Below, piece after piece: positions 8,247 to 16,996 of a DNA stretch of 64,000 nucleotides. The stretch is from Flavobacteriales bacterium. GTDB lineage: Bacteria > Bacteroidota > Bacteroidia > Flavobacteriales_E > Vicingaceae. Numbering within the stretch: the stretch's first letter is position 1; every line of letters begins with the position of its first letter. The stretch covers positions 1,125,001-1,189,000 of the forward strand of contig JACJZD010000001.1 in NCBI GenBank assembly GCA_020635795.1. Direction: 5' to 3'. Below the pieces are notes generated by a model. The model was not told the origin of the DNA. It searched no databases and saw only the letters and a list, made by a program, of their open reading frames with translations. A program made the position numbers and the translations under genes.

Positions 8247-9350
8247 ATGAGCGGCAATAGTTTTGGACATATTTTTAAGTTAACCACTTATGGTGAATCT
8301 CATGGTGTGGCTATTGGTGGTGTTGTTGATGGTTGTCCGGCTGGTTTGCCATTAGATGTTGGTTTTATTCAACATGAATTGGATAAAAGAAAACCTGGAC
8401 AGTCGAAAATTACAACTCAACGCAAAGAAAGTGACCAAGTGGAATTTTTAAGTGGAATTTTTGAAGGTGTTACCACGGGTACGCCAATAGGTTTTGTTAT
8501 TAAAAACACCAATCAAAAATCAAAAGATTACGACCATAATAACGATGTATTTCGACCATCACATGCCGACTATACTTATCATGCAAAATATGGGGTAAGA
8601 GATTATAAAGGAGGAGGAAGAAGTTCTGCTCGAGAAACAGCTTGTAGAGTTGTTGGAGGTGCTATTGCAAAATTGGTTTTAAAGCATTATGGAATAACCA
8701 TATTTGGATATGTTTCTCAAGTTGGAGACATTAAATTATTAAAGTCATACAAAGAGCTTGATTTAAATTTAACTTATACAAATTCTGTTCATTGTCCTGA
8801 TAAACAAATTGCAGAGGTAATGTTTAACTTTATTGATAAAATAAGAAAAGAAGGAGATACTGTTGGTGGAATTGTTAGTTGTGTGATTAAAAACACACCT
8901 GTTGGTTTAGGTGCTCCAGTTTTCGACAGATTAGAAGCGGATTTAGCAAAAGCGATGTTAAGTATAAATGCATCAAAAGGGTTTGAAATAGGTTCAGGGT
9001 TCTCAGGTATCACTCAAAAAGGTTCAGAGCATAATGATGAATTTTTCTGTCATCCTGAGCCTGTCAAAGAATCTAAAAAAATTGGTACTCGAACAAATAA
9101 TTCTGGAGGAATTCAAGGAGGGATAAGCAATGGAGAGGATATATATTTTAATGTAGCTTTTAAGCCTGTTGCTACCATTATGCAAAAACAACAAACGGTT
9201 GATGCAAATTTTAATGAAACAGAAATTTCTGGAAAAGGAAGGCACGACCCTTGTGTTTTACCAAGAGCAGTTCCTATAGTTGAGGCAATGGCTGCATTGG
9301 TTCTTGTTGACCATTTTTTACGCAATAAAACAATTAAATTAAACGGATAA
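8247..9350 (+). CDS. aroC: Chorismate synthase
   Basis: A 367-residue enzyme that converts 5-enolpyruvylshikimate 3-phosphate to chorismate using reduced FMN, the last step of the shikimate pathway. Signatures are GESHG (16-20), GGGRSSARET (122-131), RTNNSGGIQGGISNG (282-296) and RHDPC near the C-terminus. The odd segment is residues 268-276, read as CHPEPVKES. This is a translated copy of a dispersed repeat (9048-9073) lying just before the conserved TNNSGG loop. The frame is intact and all conserved motifs are kept, so the enzyme is probably functional. The dicarboxylate symporter gene follows 8 bases downstream, probably as one transcript. Confidence 0.96.
   Translation: MSGNSFGHIFKLTTYGESHGVAIGGVVDGCPAGLPLDVGFIQHELDKRKPGQSKITTQRKESDQVEFLSGIFEGVTTGTPIGFVIKNTNQKSKDYDHNNDVFRPSHADYTYHAKYGVRDYKGGGRSSARETACRVVGGAIAKLVLKHYGITIFGYVSQVGDIKLLKSYKELDLNLTYTNSVHCPDKQIAEVMFNFIDKIRKEGDTVGGIVSCVIKNTPVGLGAPVFDRLEADLAKAMLSINASKGFEIGSGFSGITQKGSEHNDEFFCHPEPVKESKKIGTRTNNSGGIQGGISNGEDIYFNVAFKPVATIMQKQQTVDANFNETEISGKGRHDPCVLPRAVPIVEAMAALVLVDHFLRNKTIKLNG
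9048..9073 (+). repeat. Dispersed repeat R2 embedded in aroC coding sequence
   Basis: tgtcatcctgagcctgtcaa (9048-9067) continues as agaatc. It matches the intergenic copies at 38158 (cttgtcgaagg) and 55172 (cctgtcgaagg), with one gtcgaag to gtcaaag change. It is read in frame inside chorismate synthase. Confidence 0.8.
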
Positions 9351-9357
9351 TCATTTT

Positions 9358-10764
9358 ATGAAAAAACTTGCACTGCATTGGAAAATAATAATAGGATTAA
9401 TTTTAGGTGTTGTTTGGGCTTATGTTTCTTCAAGTCTAGGTTGGGCAGGATTTACTAAGAGTTGGATAGCTCCGTGGGGTGATATCTTTATTAACTTATT
9501 AAAATTAATAGCCATTCCGTTGGTGCTTTTTTCTGTTATAACAGGAATAGCAGGTTTGTCGGATATTAAAAAACTAGGTAGGGTTGGGTTTAAAACACTC
9601 TCGGCATATTTGCTTACTACCATATTTGCGGTTTCTTTGGGTTTGGTATTGGTAAATACTATAAAACCGGGTAAAAATTTAAGCGACGACCAAAAAATAA
9701 AAAATAGAATTTCATACGAATTGTGGGCGCAAGAGAACAATATTAAAATTAAAGATGATAAAAAATTCTTGATAAATCCTAAGTACGTTAGTTATTTAGA
9801 TGAGGCTAATCAACAGTTTCAAGAGGAAAAATTAAGAACAGAATCAGACGCAAGTATTCAAGATAGAAAAAAAACAGCACAACAAACCAAAGAAGCAGGT
9901 CCATTAGCGTTTATTGTAGAAATGGTTCCTGACAATATTTTTCTTTCTTTATCAAACAACAAGTTGATGTTACAAATCATCTTTTTTGCCATCTTTTTTG
10001 GAGTTGTTTTACTACAAATTGATAAAACAAAAGCGCTGAATGTAACCACTTTTTTAGATTCATTTAACGATGTATTTTTAAAAATGGTGGACATTATTAT
10101 GGCAGGTTCGCCATTTTTTGTTTTTGCTTTAATGGCATCTAAACTAACCGAAATGGCTGGAGATAATCCTGATGCCATTAAAGAAATAATTATCAATTTA
10201 GGTTGGTATAGTATTGTGGTAGTTTTAGGCTTGGTATTAATGGCATTTGTTGTTTATCCGTTTTTGATAAAAATCTTTGTAAAAAAGTTTAATTACATTG
10301 ATTTTTTCAAAAAGATTAGTCCAGCACAATTGTTGGCTTTTTCATCAAGTTCAAGTGCAGCAACATTGCCAGTTACTATGGAATGTGTCAACGATAATTT
10401 AAAAGTACCAGAAGAAGTTTCAAATTTTGTTTTACCAATTGGAGCTACTGTAAACATGGATGGAACAAGTTTGTATCAAGCAGTAGCCGTAATTTATTTG
10501 GCTCAAATTCATTTGATTGATTTAGATTTTACACAACAATTAACTATAGTTCTTACTGCAACACTTGCATCTATAGGTTCTGCTGCAGTACCAAGTGCGG
10601 GTTTAGTAATGCTGATGATTGTGTTAGATTCTGTAGGTTTAAACCCTGCATGGATTGCCATTATTTTTCCAATAGATAGAATTCTAGATATGTGTAGAAC
10701 AGTTGTAAATGTTACTGGAGATATAACTGTTTCAACAATTATCGCTAAAACCGAAGAAAAATAA
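9358..10764 (+). CDS. Dicarboxylate/amino acid:cation symporter (DAACS, SLC1 family)
   Basis: A 468-residue inner-membrane transporter predicted to move dicarboxylates or acidic amino acids with Na+ or H+. The serine-rich HP1 motif SSSSSAATLP starts at about residue 329, and the TM7 motif NMDGTSLYQ is at 366-374; both line the substrate and cation site in this family. Eight transmembrane segments plus two re-entrant hairpins are expected. A hydrophilic segment at about 104-180 fits the extended loop between TM3 and TM4. The start is 8 bases after aroC. Substrate specificity cannot be read from the sequence. Confidence 0.92.
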   Translation: MKKLALHWKIIIGLILGVVWAYVSSSLGWAGFTKSWIAPWGDIFINLLKLIAIPLVLFSVITGIAGLSDIKKLGRVGFKTLSAYLLTTIFAVSLGLVLVNTIKPGKNLSDDQKIKNRISYELWAQENNIKIKDDKKFLINPKYVSYLDEANQQFQEEKLRTESDASIQDRKKTAQQTKEAGPLAFIVEMVPDNIFLSLSNNKLMLQIIFFAIFFGVVLLQIDKTKALNVTTFLDSFNDVFLKMVDIIMAGSPFFVFALMASKLTEMAGDNPDAIKEIIINLGWYSIVVVLGLVLMAFVVYPFLIKIFVKKFNYIDFFKKISPAQLLAFSSSSSAATLPVTMECVNDNLKVPEEVSNFVLPIGATVNMDGTSLYQAVAVIYLAQIHLIDLDFTQQLTIVLTATLASIGSAAVPSAGLVMLMIVLDSVGLNPAWIAIIFPIDRILDMCRTVVNVTGDITVSTIIAKTEEK

Positions 10765-10835
10765 TACAAAAGGATTTCTATAAAAACATTAATTTTAGCA
10801 CAGTTATTGATTAACTCATTAAAACTTAAATTACG

Positions 10836-13643
10836 ATGAAAAAAGCCCTTAAAATCACTGGAATTTCAATTTTAGCATTACTAATTATTATCGTTTCGTT
10901 ACCATTTATTTTTAAAGGTAAAATCATAGAAATGGTGAAAGAAGAAACCAATTCAATGTTGAATGCAAAGGTCGATTTTGGTGAATTTGATATGGGGTTA
11001 ATCAGTACGTTTCCTGATTTTAATTTTACTATCGATAATGTAAAAGTTGAAGGTGTTGATAAATTTGAGGGTATAGCTTTAGCTGACATTAAAAATCTTA
11101 CACTTAAAGTAGATTTAATGAGTGTTATTAGTGGATCTGAAATTAATATCAAAACGATTAAAATAGAAAGTCCAATTATAAATGCTATTGTTTTAGCTGA
11201 TACAACTGCAAACTGGGATATCATGAAAGTATCTGCAGAGGATACTGTTACAACTGTTGAAGAACCATCTAATTTTAAATTAGGGTTAAAAGAATTAACC
11301 ATAAACAATGCTCGCATTGTTTACAAGGATGAGACCATGAATTTGGTCACCGAAATGATTGGTTTAAACTTTAATTTAAGTGGTGATATGACAGCTTATT
11401 TTACCTCATTAAAAACCAAAACAAGCATTGATACTTTGAACTTAAAAATGGATGGTATCAATTACATGAAAAATGCTGTGGTTGTTGCAACTGCCGATAT
11501 TGATGCTGATTTGGCTAACTCTAAATATACGTTTAAGGAAAATGAATTTAAAATCAATGAGTTGATTCTTGGGTTAGATGGTTTTGTTGCCATGCTAACA
11601 GATGATATTGACATGGATTTGAAATTCAGTGCTAAAAAAACAGATTTCAAAAACATACTTTCCATGGTTCCTGCGGTTTATATGACTGACTTTAAAAACG
11701 TTAAAACAGCTGGTAAATTAGCTTTAGATGGTTTTGCAAAAGGAGTATATGCAGAAAACAAATTACCAGCATTTGCATTAAACTTAATTGTGGAGAATGC
11801 TATGTTTAAATACCCTGATTTACCAAAATCGGTAAACAACATTCAGGTTGATTTGCATGTAACCAATATTGATGGAGTAGAAGACCATACCGTAATTGAT
11901 TTAAAGAAATTTCACATGGAAATGGCAGGGAATCCTATCGATGCTAAATTGTTGCTTAAATCTCCAATTTCTGACCCAGACGTGTTGGCTAGCTTAAAAG
12001 CAAAAATAGATTTAGCTACTTTAAAAGATATCATACCTTTAGAAAAAGGTGACGAAATGAATGGAATTTTCACTTCTGATGTAAATATTAAGGGGAGGAT
12101 GTCGTCGATTGAAAAAGAAAAATACGAAGAGTTTAATGCTGAAGGTATGATGAGTTTAACAGGAATGTTATACAAGAGCGATTCTTTACCTTATGATGTA
12201 ATGTTGAACCAAATGGGGTTAAAATTCTCGCCTCAATTTGTTGAGTTAACAGCGTTTGATGCTAAAATTGGTAAAACTGATTTACAAGCAAATGGTCGTA
12301 TAGATAATATTTTATCGTATGTATTTAGCGAAGATCAAGTGTTAACAGGTCGTTTTAACCTTTCTTCATCTAATCTTGATGTAAATGAGTTTATGAGTGA
12401 TAGTGACGAACCTGCAACTACTTCAACGGTTACTGCAGAAGAACCACTGTCGGTTGTTGAAGTTCCTAAAAACATTGATTTCACCTTAACATCATCATTT
12501 ACTAAAATTATTTACGATAATATTCAAATAGACAATGTTAAAGGTTTATTGGTGGTGAGAGATCAAAAAATTGACATGCAAAATTTAAGCATGAATTTAA
12601 TGGATGGAAGTATGATAATGGATGGTTTCTATGAAACGACTAATCCAATTCAGCCAGGCATTAAATTTGATATGGACATTAAAGAGTTTGATGTACAAAA
12701 AGTAGCCAATACCTTTACATCTGTTGCTGAAATGGCTCCAATTGTTAACAATACTCATGGTAAGTTTAATACAAAACTTGCTGTTAAAGGTGTATTAAAC
12801 GATAAAATGGAACCAGACTTACAAACGTTGAATGGTGATGGAGTTATCCAAACAAAGAACATAGAGGTTAGAGACTTTAAACCAATGGTTAAATTGGCTG
12901 ATGTGCTTAAAAATGATAAATTAAGAACTGTAAGTGTTGCTAATACTAATGTTACTTATGAAATTAAAGATGGTAGAGTTTACACAAAGCCGTTTGATGT
13001 GAAATTGGGTAATACTGTTGGAACAATGTCTGGTTCTAATGGTTTAGACCAAACAATTGATTATACTATGGCTTTAAAAATACCAAGTAAAGATTTAGGC
13101 GTAAGCAATGCGTTAAATCAAATGTCATCGCAAGCAAGTGGTTTAGGTTTAGATATTAAAGCTGCAGAACACATAAATGTTGATGTGTTGATTGGTGGTA
13201 CAGTTACTGAACCTAAAATTTCTACCAATTTAAAGGGTGCTGCAAAAAATATTGTTGGTGATGTTAAAGAACAAGTTAAAGAAAAAATTAACCAAGAAAT
13301 TGACAAAGCAAAAGAACAAGCTATAGCTAAAGCTAAAGAAGAAGCTGCTAAATTGGTTGCAGAAGCTAAAAATCAAGCAGATAAATTGCGTGCTGAAGGA
13401 AAAAAAGCTGGAGATGCTATAAGATCTGAAGCTGATAAACAAGCTCAAAAATTATTAGATGAAGCGGGAGGTAATTTTATCAAGAAAAAATTAGCTGAAG
13501 AATCTGGAAAGAAGTTAAAAGAGACTGCTGATAAACAAGCCTTAAAAGTAGAAGCAGAAGCTAATACTAAAGCTGATCAGGTTGAAGCAAAGGCTCAAGA
13601 AGAAGCAGATAAATTAATTGCAAAAGCAGAAGCTCAGAAGTAA
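10836..13643 (+). CDS. AsmA-like protein with long Ala/Lys/Glu coiled-coil tail
   Basis: A 935-residue envelope protein. Residues about 7-25 form a single N-terminal membrane anchor. Residues 30-800 consist of repeating beta-strand units of the AsmA/TamB-related kind (KIDFGEFDMGL, NIDNVKVEG, and a C-terminal AsmA-like block with GDGVIQTKNIEVRDF). Proteins of this group are thought to bridge the periplasm and influence lipid transport to, or integrity of, the outer membrane. From about 802 to the end the protein turns into a highly charged Ala/Lys/Glu helix (KEQAIAKAKEEAAKLVAEAK), probably coiled coil. The next gene starts a few bases after the stop, so the two are likely co-transcribed. Confidence 0.82.
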   Translation: MKKALKITGISILALLIIIVSLPFIFKGKIIEMVKEETNSMLNAKVDFGEFDMGLISTFPDFNFTIDNVKVEGVDKFEGIALADIKNLTLKVDLMSVISGSEINIKTIKIESPIINAIVLADTTANWDIMKVSAEDTVTTVEEPSNFKLGLKELTINNARIVYKDETMNLVTEMIGLNFNLSGDMTAYFTSLKTKTSIDTLNLKMDGINYMKNAVVVATADIDADLANSKYTFKENEFKINELILGLDGFVAMLTDDIDMDLKFSAKKTDFKNILSMVPAVYMTDFKNVKTAGKLALDGFAKGVYAENKLPAFALNLIVENAMFKYPDLPKSVNNIQVDLHVTNIDGVEDHTVIDLKKFHMEMAGNPIDAKLLLKSPISDPDVLASLKAKIDLATLKDIIPLEKGDEMNGIFTSDVNIKGRMSSIEKEKYEEFNAEGMMSLTGMLYKSDSLPYDVMLNQMGLKFSPQFVELTAFDAKIGKTDLQANGRIDNILSYVFSEDQVLTGRFNLSSSNLDVNEFMSDSDEPATTSTVTAEEPLSVVEVPKNIDFTLTSSFTKIIYDNIQIDNVKGLLVVRDQKIDMQNLSMNLMDGSMIMDGFYETTNPIQPGIKFDMDIKEFDVQKVANTFTSVAEMAPIVNNTHGKFNTKLAVKGVLNDKMEPDLQTLNGDGVIQTKNIEVRDFKPMVKLADVLKNDKLRTVSVANTNVTYEIKDGRVYTKPFDVKLGNTVGTMSGSNGLDQTIDYTMALKIPSKDLGVSNALNQMSSQASGLGLDIKAAEHINVDVLIGGTVTEPKISTNLKGAAKNIVGDVKEQVKEKINQEIDKAKEQAIAKAKEEAAKLVAEAKNQADKLRAEGKKAGDAIRSEADKQAQKLLDEAGGNFIKKKLAEESGKKLKETADKQALKVEAEANTKADQVEAKAQEEADKLIAKAEAQK

Positions 13644-13657
13644 TTCTGATGATTAAC

Positions 13658-15664
13658 ATGAAGCAGTATTTTTTAATAGGTTTATTAATCCTTTCATCTT
13701 CTTGTGTTTTCTCTCAAGAGGATGATGCTGGTTGTCCTGAACCTAAAAAAAAAGCGTTGAAATTGGTTGAAACTGCTAAAAAAGGAGATTACGAAAATTA
13801 TTATCGAGCATTAATTGAAGCAATAAAAATTGATGAAAATTTTTTAGAAGCTTACGATGAACTAGCCAGTATTAATGAACGAAAATCGGCTACAGCAAAA
13901 TCTACCAGAGATGCTCAACAACATGTAAACCGTGCATTAGAATATTACAACAAAATAATAGAAATATGCGCTGAATATCGTGGCTTTTATGCTCCTATGC
14001 GTTTGGGCGATTACTATTATAGTATGAAGGATTATGGTAAAGCAAAACCGTATTACCAAACCATTTTAAGTTCTCCAAAAGCATTTAAAAAAGATGAACG
14101 TAAAGCTTTCGACAGGGTTCAAAACATCGATGCTTATTTCGCTTTGTTAAAAGATACTGTTCCGTTTAATCCTCAATTGGTTGTGGGGCCAGCTACTTCT
14201 AAAGATGAGTATTTACCAATGTTATCTCCCGATAATAAGTACCTGTATTTTACACGTAAGATGCCAGATGAAACTAAAGGTTCGTTTGATGGTGGAGATA
14301 AGGAATTGTTTATTGTAAGTCGACAAATAGCAAAAGACAAGTTTAGTGGTGGAATACCAATGCCAGAACCTTTTAATTTAGGTCAGTTTCAAGGTGGAGT
14401 GAGTATCTCTGTAAACAACAAAATTATTTTTATTACCATAGTAGAAGTTATTCCTTACCGAGGAACGAACCCTGCTGGTAGAGGTCAAATGTTTGATAAT
14501 GCTGATATTTATTTTTCGGAATTTGTTGATGGTGTTTGGACCAAACTACAATCTATTGGAAGTAATATCAATACAGAAACAACTTGGGAAGCTCAACCCT
14601 CCATATCGGCAGATAATAAAACGCTTTATTTTACAAGAGTTACCGACCCTTTTGCACCAAACATGGACATTTACAAAAGTGAACGACGACCAGATGGCAT
14701 GTGGGGAGACCCTATTAACTTAGGAGAAACAATCAACACTCCAACAGGCGATGAAAAATCACCTTTTATGCACTCCGATAGTTATACCTTGTATTTTTCT
14801 TCAACAGGTCATTTGGGCTTGGGAGGTTACGATATCTTTTATTCTAAATTAGACCCTACAACCAATCAGTTTTCAAAGCCAATAAACATTGGTTATCCTA
14901 TTAATTCTGAAAATGATGAACATGGTTTTATTGTAAATCGTGATGGTGATAAAGCATATTTTGGTTCGGAAGATGCTGTAACCAAAGATTTAAACATTTA
15001 TTCGTTTGATTTATACGAAAAAGCTCGACCACAAAAAGTAGTGTTTGTAAATGGCGAAATAAAAAACAATAAAGGCGAAGTTCCAGAAGGGGCACAAGTT
15101 ATGTTAAAGAACACCAAAACAAACAGAGAAGTAGAAGGGGTAATAGATAAAAATACAGGAGAATATGTGGCTGTTATGACTGTTGATAAAGATGAAGATA
15201 TTATGTTAACGGCAAAAAAGAAAGGTTATGCATTCAGTTCTCAACTGATTAGCTCTGATGAAATAGTAATAGGTAAACCAGTAAGAACGGAAGCCGTTGA
15301 AATTAAACCTATAGAGGTTGGAGAAGCGTATAAAATTAACAACATCAATTTTGCAACCAATTCGTTTGAGATTACACCAAAAATCACCTTGGTATTGAAC
15401 GAGTTTATTGCGTTCTTAAAAGATAACCCAACAGTAAAAGTAGCCATACACGGACATACCGATAATGTTGGTGATGCTAAAGAGAACTTGTTGTTATCCG
15501 AAAACAGAGCAAAAGCTGTGTTTAATTATTTAATTTTGGAAGATATAAATCCTGCACGATTATCGTTTAAAGGTTTTGGATCAACCAAACCAATTGCAAA
15601 TAACAATACCGACGAGGGTAAGGCTAAAAACCGTAGAACCGAGTTTGTGGTTGTAGGTAAATAA
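13658..15664 (+). CDS. TPR - WD40/PD40 propeller - OmpA-domain protein (PorE-like)
   Basis: About 668 residues from the ATG at 13658; an in-frame ATG at 13649 would add three residues. Order: signal peptide ending near SSSCVFS; TPR-like helices about 25-150 (ENYYRALIEAIKIDENF); PD40/WD40-type propeller about 165-450 with repeats such as LSPDNKYLYFTRK and ISADNKTLYFTR; a small beta domain about 460-540; and an OmpA peptidoglycan-binding domain about 555-668 (AIHGHTDNVGDAKENLLLSENRA, NRRTEFVVV). This is the architecture of PorE, a T9SS-associated anchor, but Bacteroidota carry many such paralogues, so PorE itself is not proven. Cys19 could be lipidated, although the lipobox is poor. Confidence 0.82.
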   Translation: MKQYFLIGLLILSSSCVFSQEDDAGCPEPKKKALKLVETAKKGDYENYYRALIEAIKIDENFLEAYDELASINERKSATAKSTRDAQQHVNRALEYYNKIIEICAEYRGFYAPMRLGDYYYSMKDYGKAKPYYQTILSSPKAFKKDERKAFDRVQNIDAYFALLKDTVPFNPQLVVGPATSKDEYLPMLSPDNKYLYFTRKMPDETKGSFDGGDKELFIVSRQIAKDKFSGGIPMPEPFNLGQFQGGVSISVNNKIIFITIVEVIPYRGTNPAGRGQMFDNADIYFSEFVDGVWTKLQSIGSNINTETTWEAQPSISADNKTLYFTRVTDPFAPNMDIYKSERRPDGMWGDPINLGETINTPTGDEKSPFMHSDSYTLYFSSTGHLGLGGYDIFYSKLDPTTNQFSKPINIGYPINSENDEHGFIVNRDGDKAYFGSEDAVTKDLNIYSFDLYEKARPQKVVFVNGEIKNNKGEVPEGAQVMLKNTKTNREVEGVIDKNTGEYVAVMTVDKDEDIMLTAKKKGYAFSSQLISSDEIVIGKPVRTEAVEIKPIEVGEAYKINNINFATNSFEITPKITLVLNEFIAFLKDNPTVKVAIHGHTDNVGDAKENLLLSENRAKAVFNYLILEDINPARLSFKGFGSTKPIANNNTDEGKAKNRRTEFVVVGK

Positions 15665-15668
15665 ATAC

Positions 15669-15753
15669 AGAAGAGTGGCCGAGTGGCTTAAGGCGCACGC
15701 TTGGAAAGCGTGTATACAGCAATGTATCGGGGGTTCGAATCCCTTCTCTTCTG
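15669..15753 (+). tRNA. tRNA-Ser (anticodon GGA)
   Basis: An 85-base class II tRNA. Acceptor agaagag (15669-15675) pairs perfectly with ctcttct (15746-15752). TG follows at positions 8-9, then the gccgagtggc D-arm. The anticodon loop is ttGGAaa. There is a long variable arm, a ttcgaat T-loop and discriminator G. The 3' CCA is not encoded. It begins only 4 bases after the stop of the OmpA-domain gene, so it may be read from that transcript or from a promoter inside the gene. Confidence 0.96.
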
Positions 15754-15761
15754 CAAATTTC

Positions 15762-16298
15762 TTATTTTCGAAAAGTCCTGTCTTTTATTACAGTTAACCC
15801 AAAAATTCCTTTAGCCAACGTAATATCAATTGTTTTAGCAGCAACAAACTCTTCTAAATTAACATTACTCATACTGGTAATCTTTGGGTCAATTACTCCA
15901 ATTTCTGATTGTAATTTTAGCTCAATGTTTTGTCCGCTCGTTTTGCAACCTATTATTTGATAATTAATGGTTTGGGCATTAGTAGTAATTAGCAAATTAA
16001 GTACAAGAAATAAGCCTGTAAACAAAGGTCCTACGCCCAATATATTAAATAAAATCATTTCATATTTTATAAATTGAAACCATTTTTGATACAATTTTAG
16101 TGGAATTAGAAAACCAACTACTGTAAAGCCAACAAAAAATTGAGTTAGCGTAAAAAAGTTGATTAAAATAAAGGGGTAAATGGTTATAATTAATCCAAAA
16201 CCAATAAACATAGCAAAAACGGCAATAGTAATTACTTTTTTACTGTTGTCTTTAATTGGTTGATAAGGAGTTTCTACTTTATGTGTACTAGGTTTCAA
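15762..16298 (-). CDS. Hypothetical membrane protein, four predicted TM segments
   Basis: A 178-residue protein not recognised as a named family. Hydrophobic segments lie at about 23-47 and 50-65 (the second shorter), and at 80-105. A polar C-terminal domain of about 70 residues begins near INYQIIGCKTSGQN and looks beta-rich. It starts 3 bases after the MBL-hydrolase gene upstream on the same strand, so the pair forms a small operon. It is convergent with tRNA-Ser. Confidence 0.6.
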   Translation of the reverse strand: MKPSTHKVETPYQPIKDNSKKVITIAVFAMFIGFGLIITIYPFILINFFTLTQFFVGFTVVGFLIPLKLYQKWFQFIKYEMILFNILGVGPLFTGLFLVLNLLITTNAQTINYQIIGCKTSGQNIELKLQSEIGVIDPKITSMSNVNLEEFVAAKTIDITLAKGIFGLTVIKDRTFRK

Positions 16299-16301
16299 AG
16301 G

Positions 16302-16940
16302 TTAATTTAAAAAAGGGTTGTGTTTTTTTTCATAACCAATAGTTGTTGTTGGGCCGTGTCCGGTATGTACTTCAAAATCATCAGGTAAAGCAAACATTTT
16401 GGTTTTAATACTTCTAATGAGGGTGTTGTGGTCGCCACCAGGCAAATCGGTTCTTCCAATACTTCCTCTAAACAACACATCGCCGTTAATTACAAATTTT
16501 TGTTCGTGATGTACAAAAACAACATGTCCAGGAGCATGACCGGGTACAAAAAGTACATCAAGACTTGAATTTCCAAATGTAATTTTATCTCCATCGTTAA
16601 TAAAATGAGTAGGTTCTGGAGATTTGTCAACGGTAAAACCATATAAATGTCCGTATTCGGTAGTGGCGTGTAAGGTTGGTAAGTCTAATTCGTGCATATA
16701 TAATTCAATATTAAACTTTGAACAAACATAATTATTGCCCAAAATATGGTCGATATGGCAATGTGTATTCAATAATTTAACAGGTTTCAGGTTATTGTTG
16801 GTAATGTATTTTGATAACTCAGCTTGTTCTGCACTAGAACAACATCCTGGGTCAATAATTACAGCTTCGTTGGTTTCATCATGTAAGATGTAAGTATTTT
16901 CTTGAAATCCGTTATAAACAAACGTTTGAATAGTTATCAT
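16302..16940 (-). CDS. MBL-fold metallo-hydrolase (glyoxalase II-like)
   Basis: A 212-residue cytosolic protein with the metallo-beta-lactamase fold. The binuclear metal motif is THCHIDH (His60, His62, Asp64, His65). Further ligands are in GHAPGH and in GDVLFRGSIGRTDLPGGD, the latter typical of the glyoxalase II/YcbL branch. The family hydrolyses thioesters such as S-lactoylglutathione, but the substrate here is not known. It lacks the C-terminal domain of true GloB (about 250 residues), fitting the short YcbL-like group. It is first gene of a two-gene operon. Confidence 0.88.
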   Translation of the reverse strand: MITIQTFVYNGFQENTYILHDETNEAVIIDPGCCSSAEQAELSKYITNNNLKPVKLLNTHCHIDHILGNNYVCSKFNIELYMHELDLPTLHATTEYGHLYGFTVDKSPEPTHFINDGDKITFGNSSLDVLFVPGHAPGHVVFVHHEQKFVINGDVLFRGSIGRTDLPGGDHNTLIRSIKTKMFALPDDFEVHTGHGPTTTIGYEKKHNPFLN

Positions 16941-16996
16941 TTTATTACTTTTTTAGATTAAATGTAAAAGTACACTTATTCAAAAAAATAAACACC

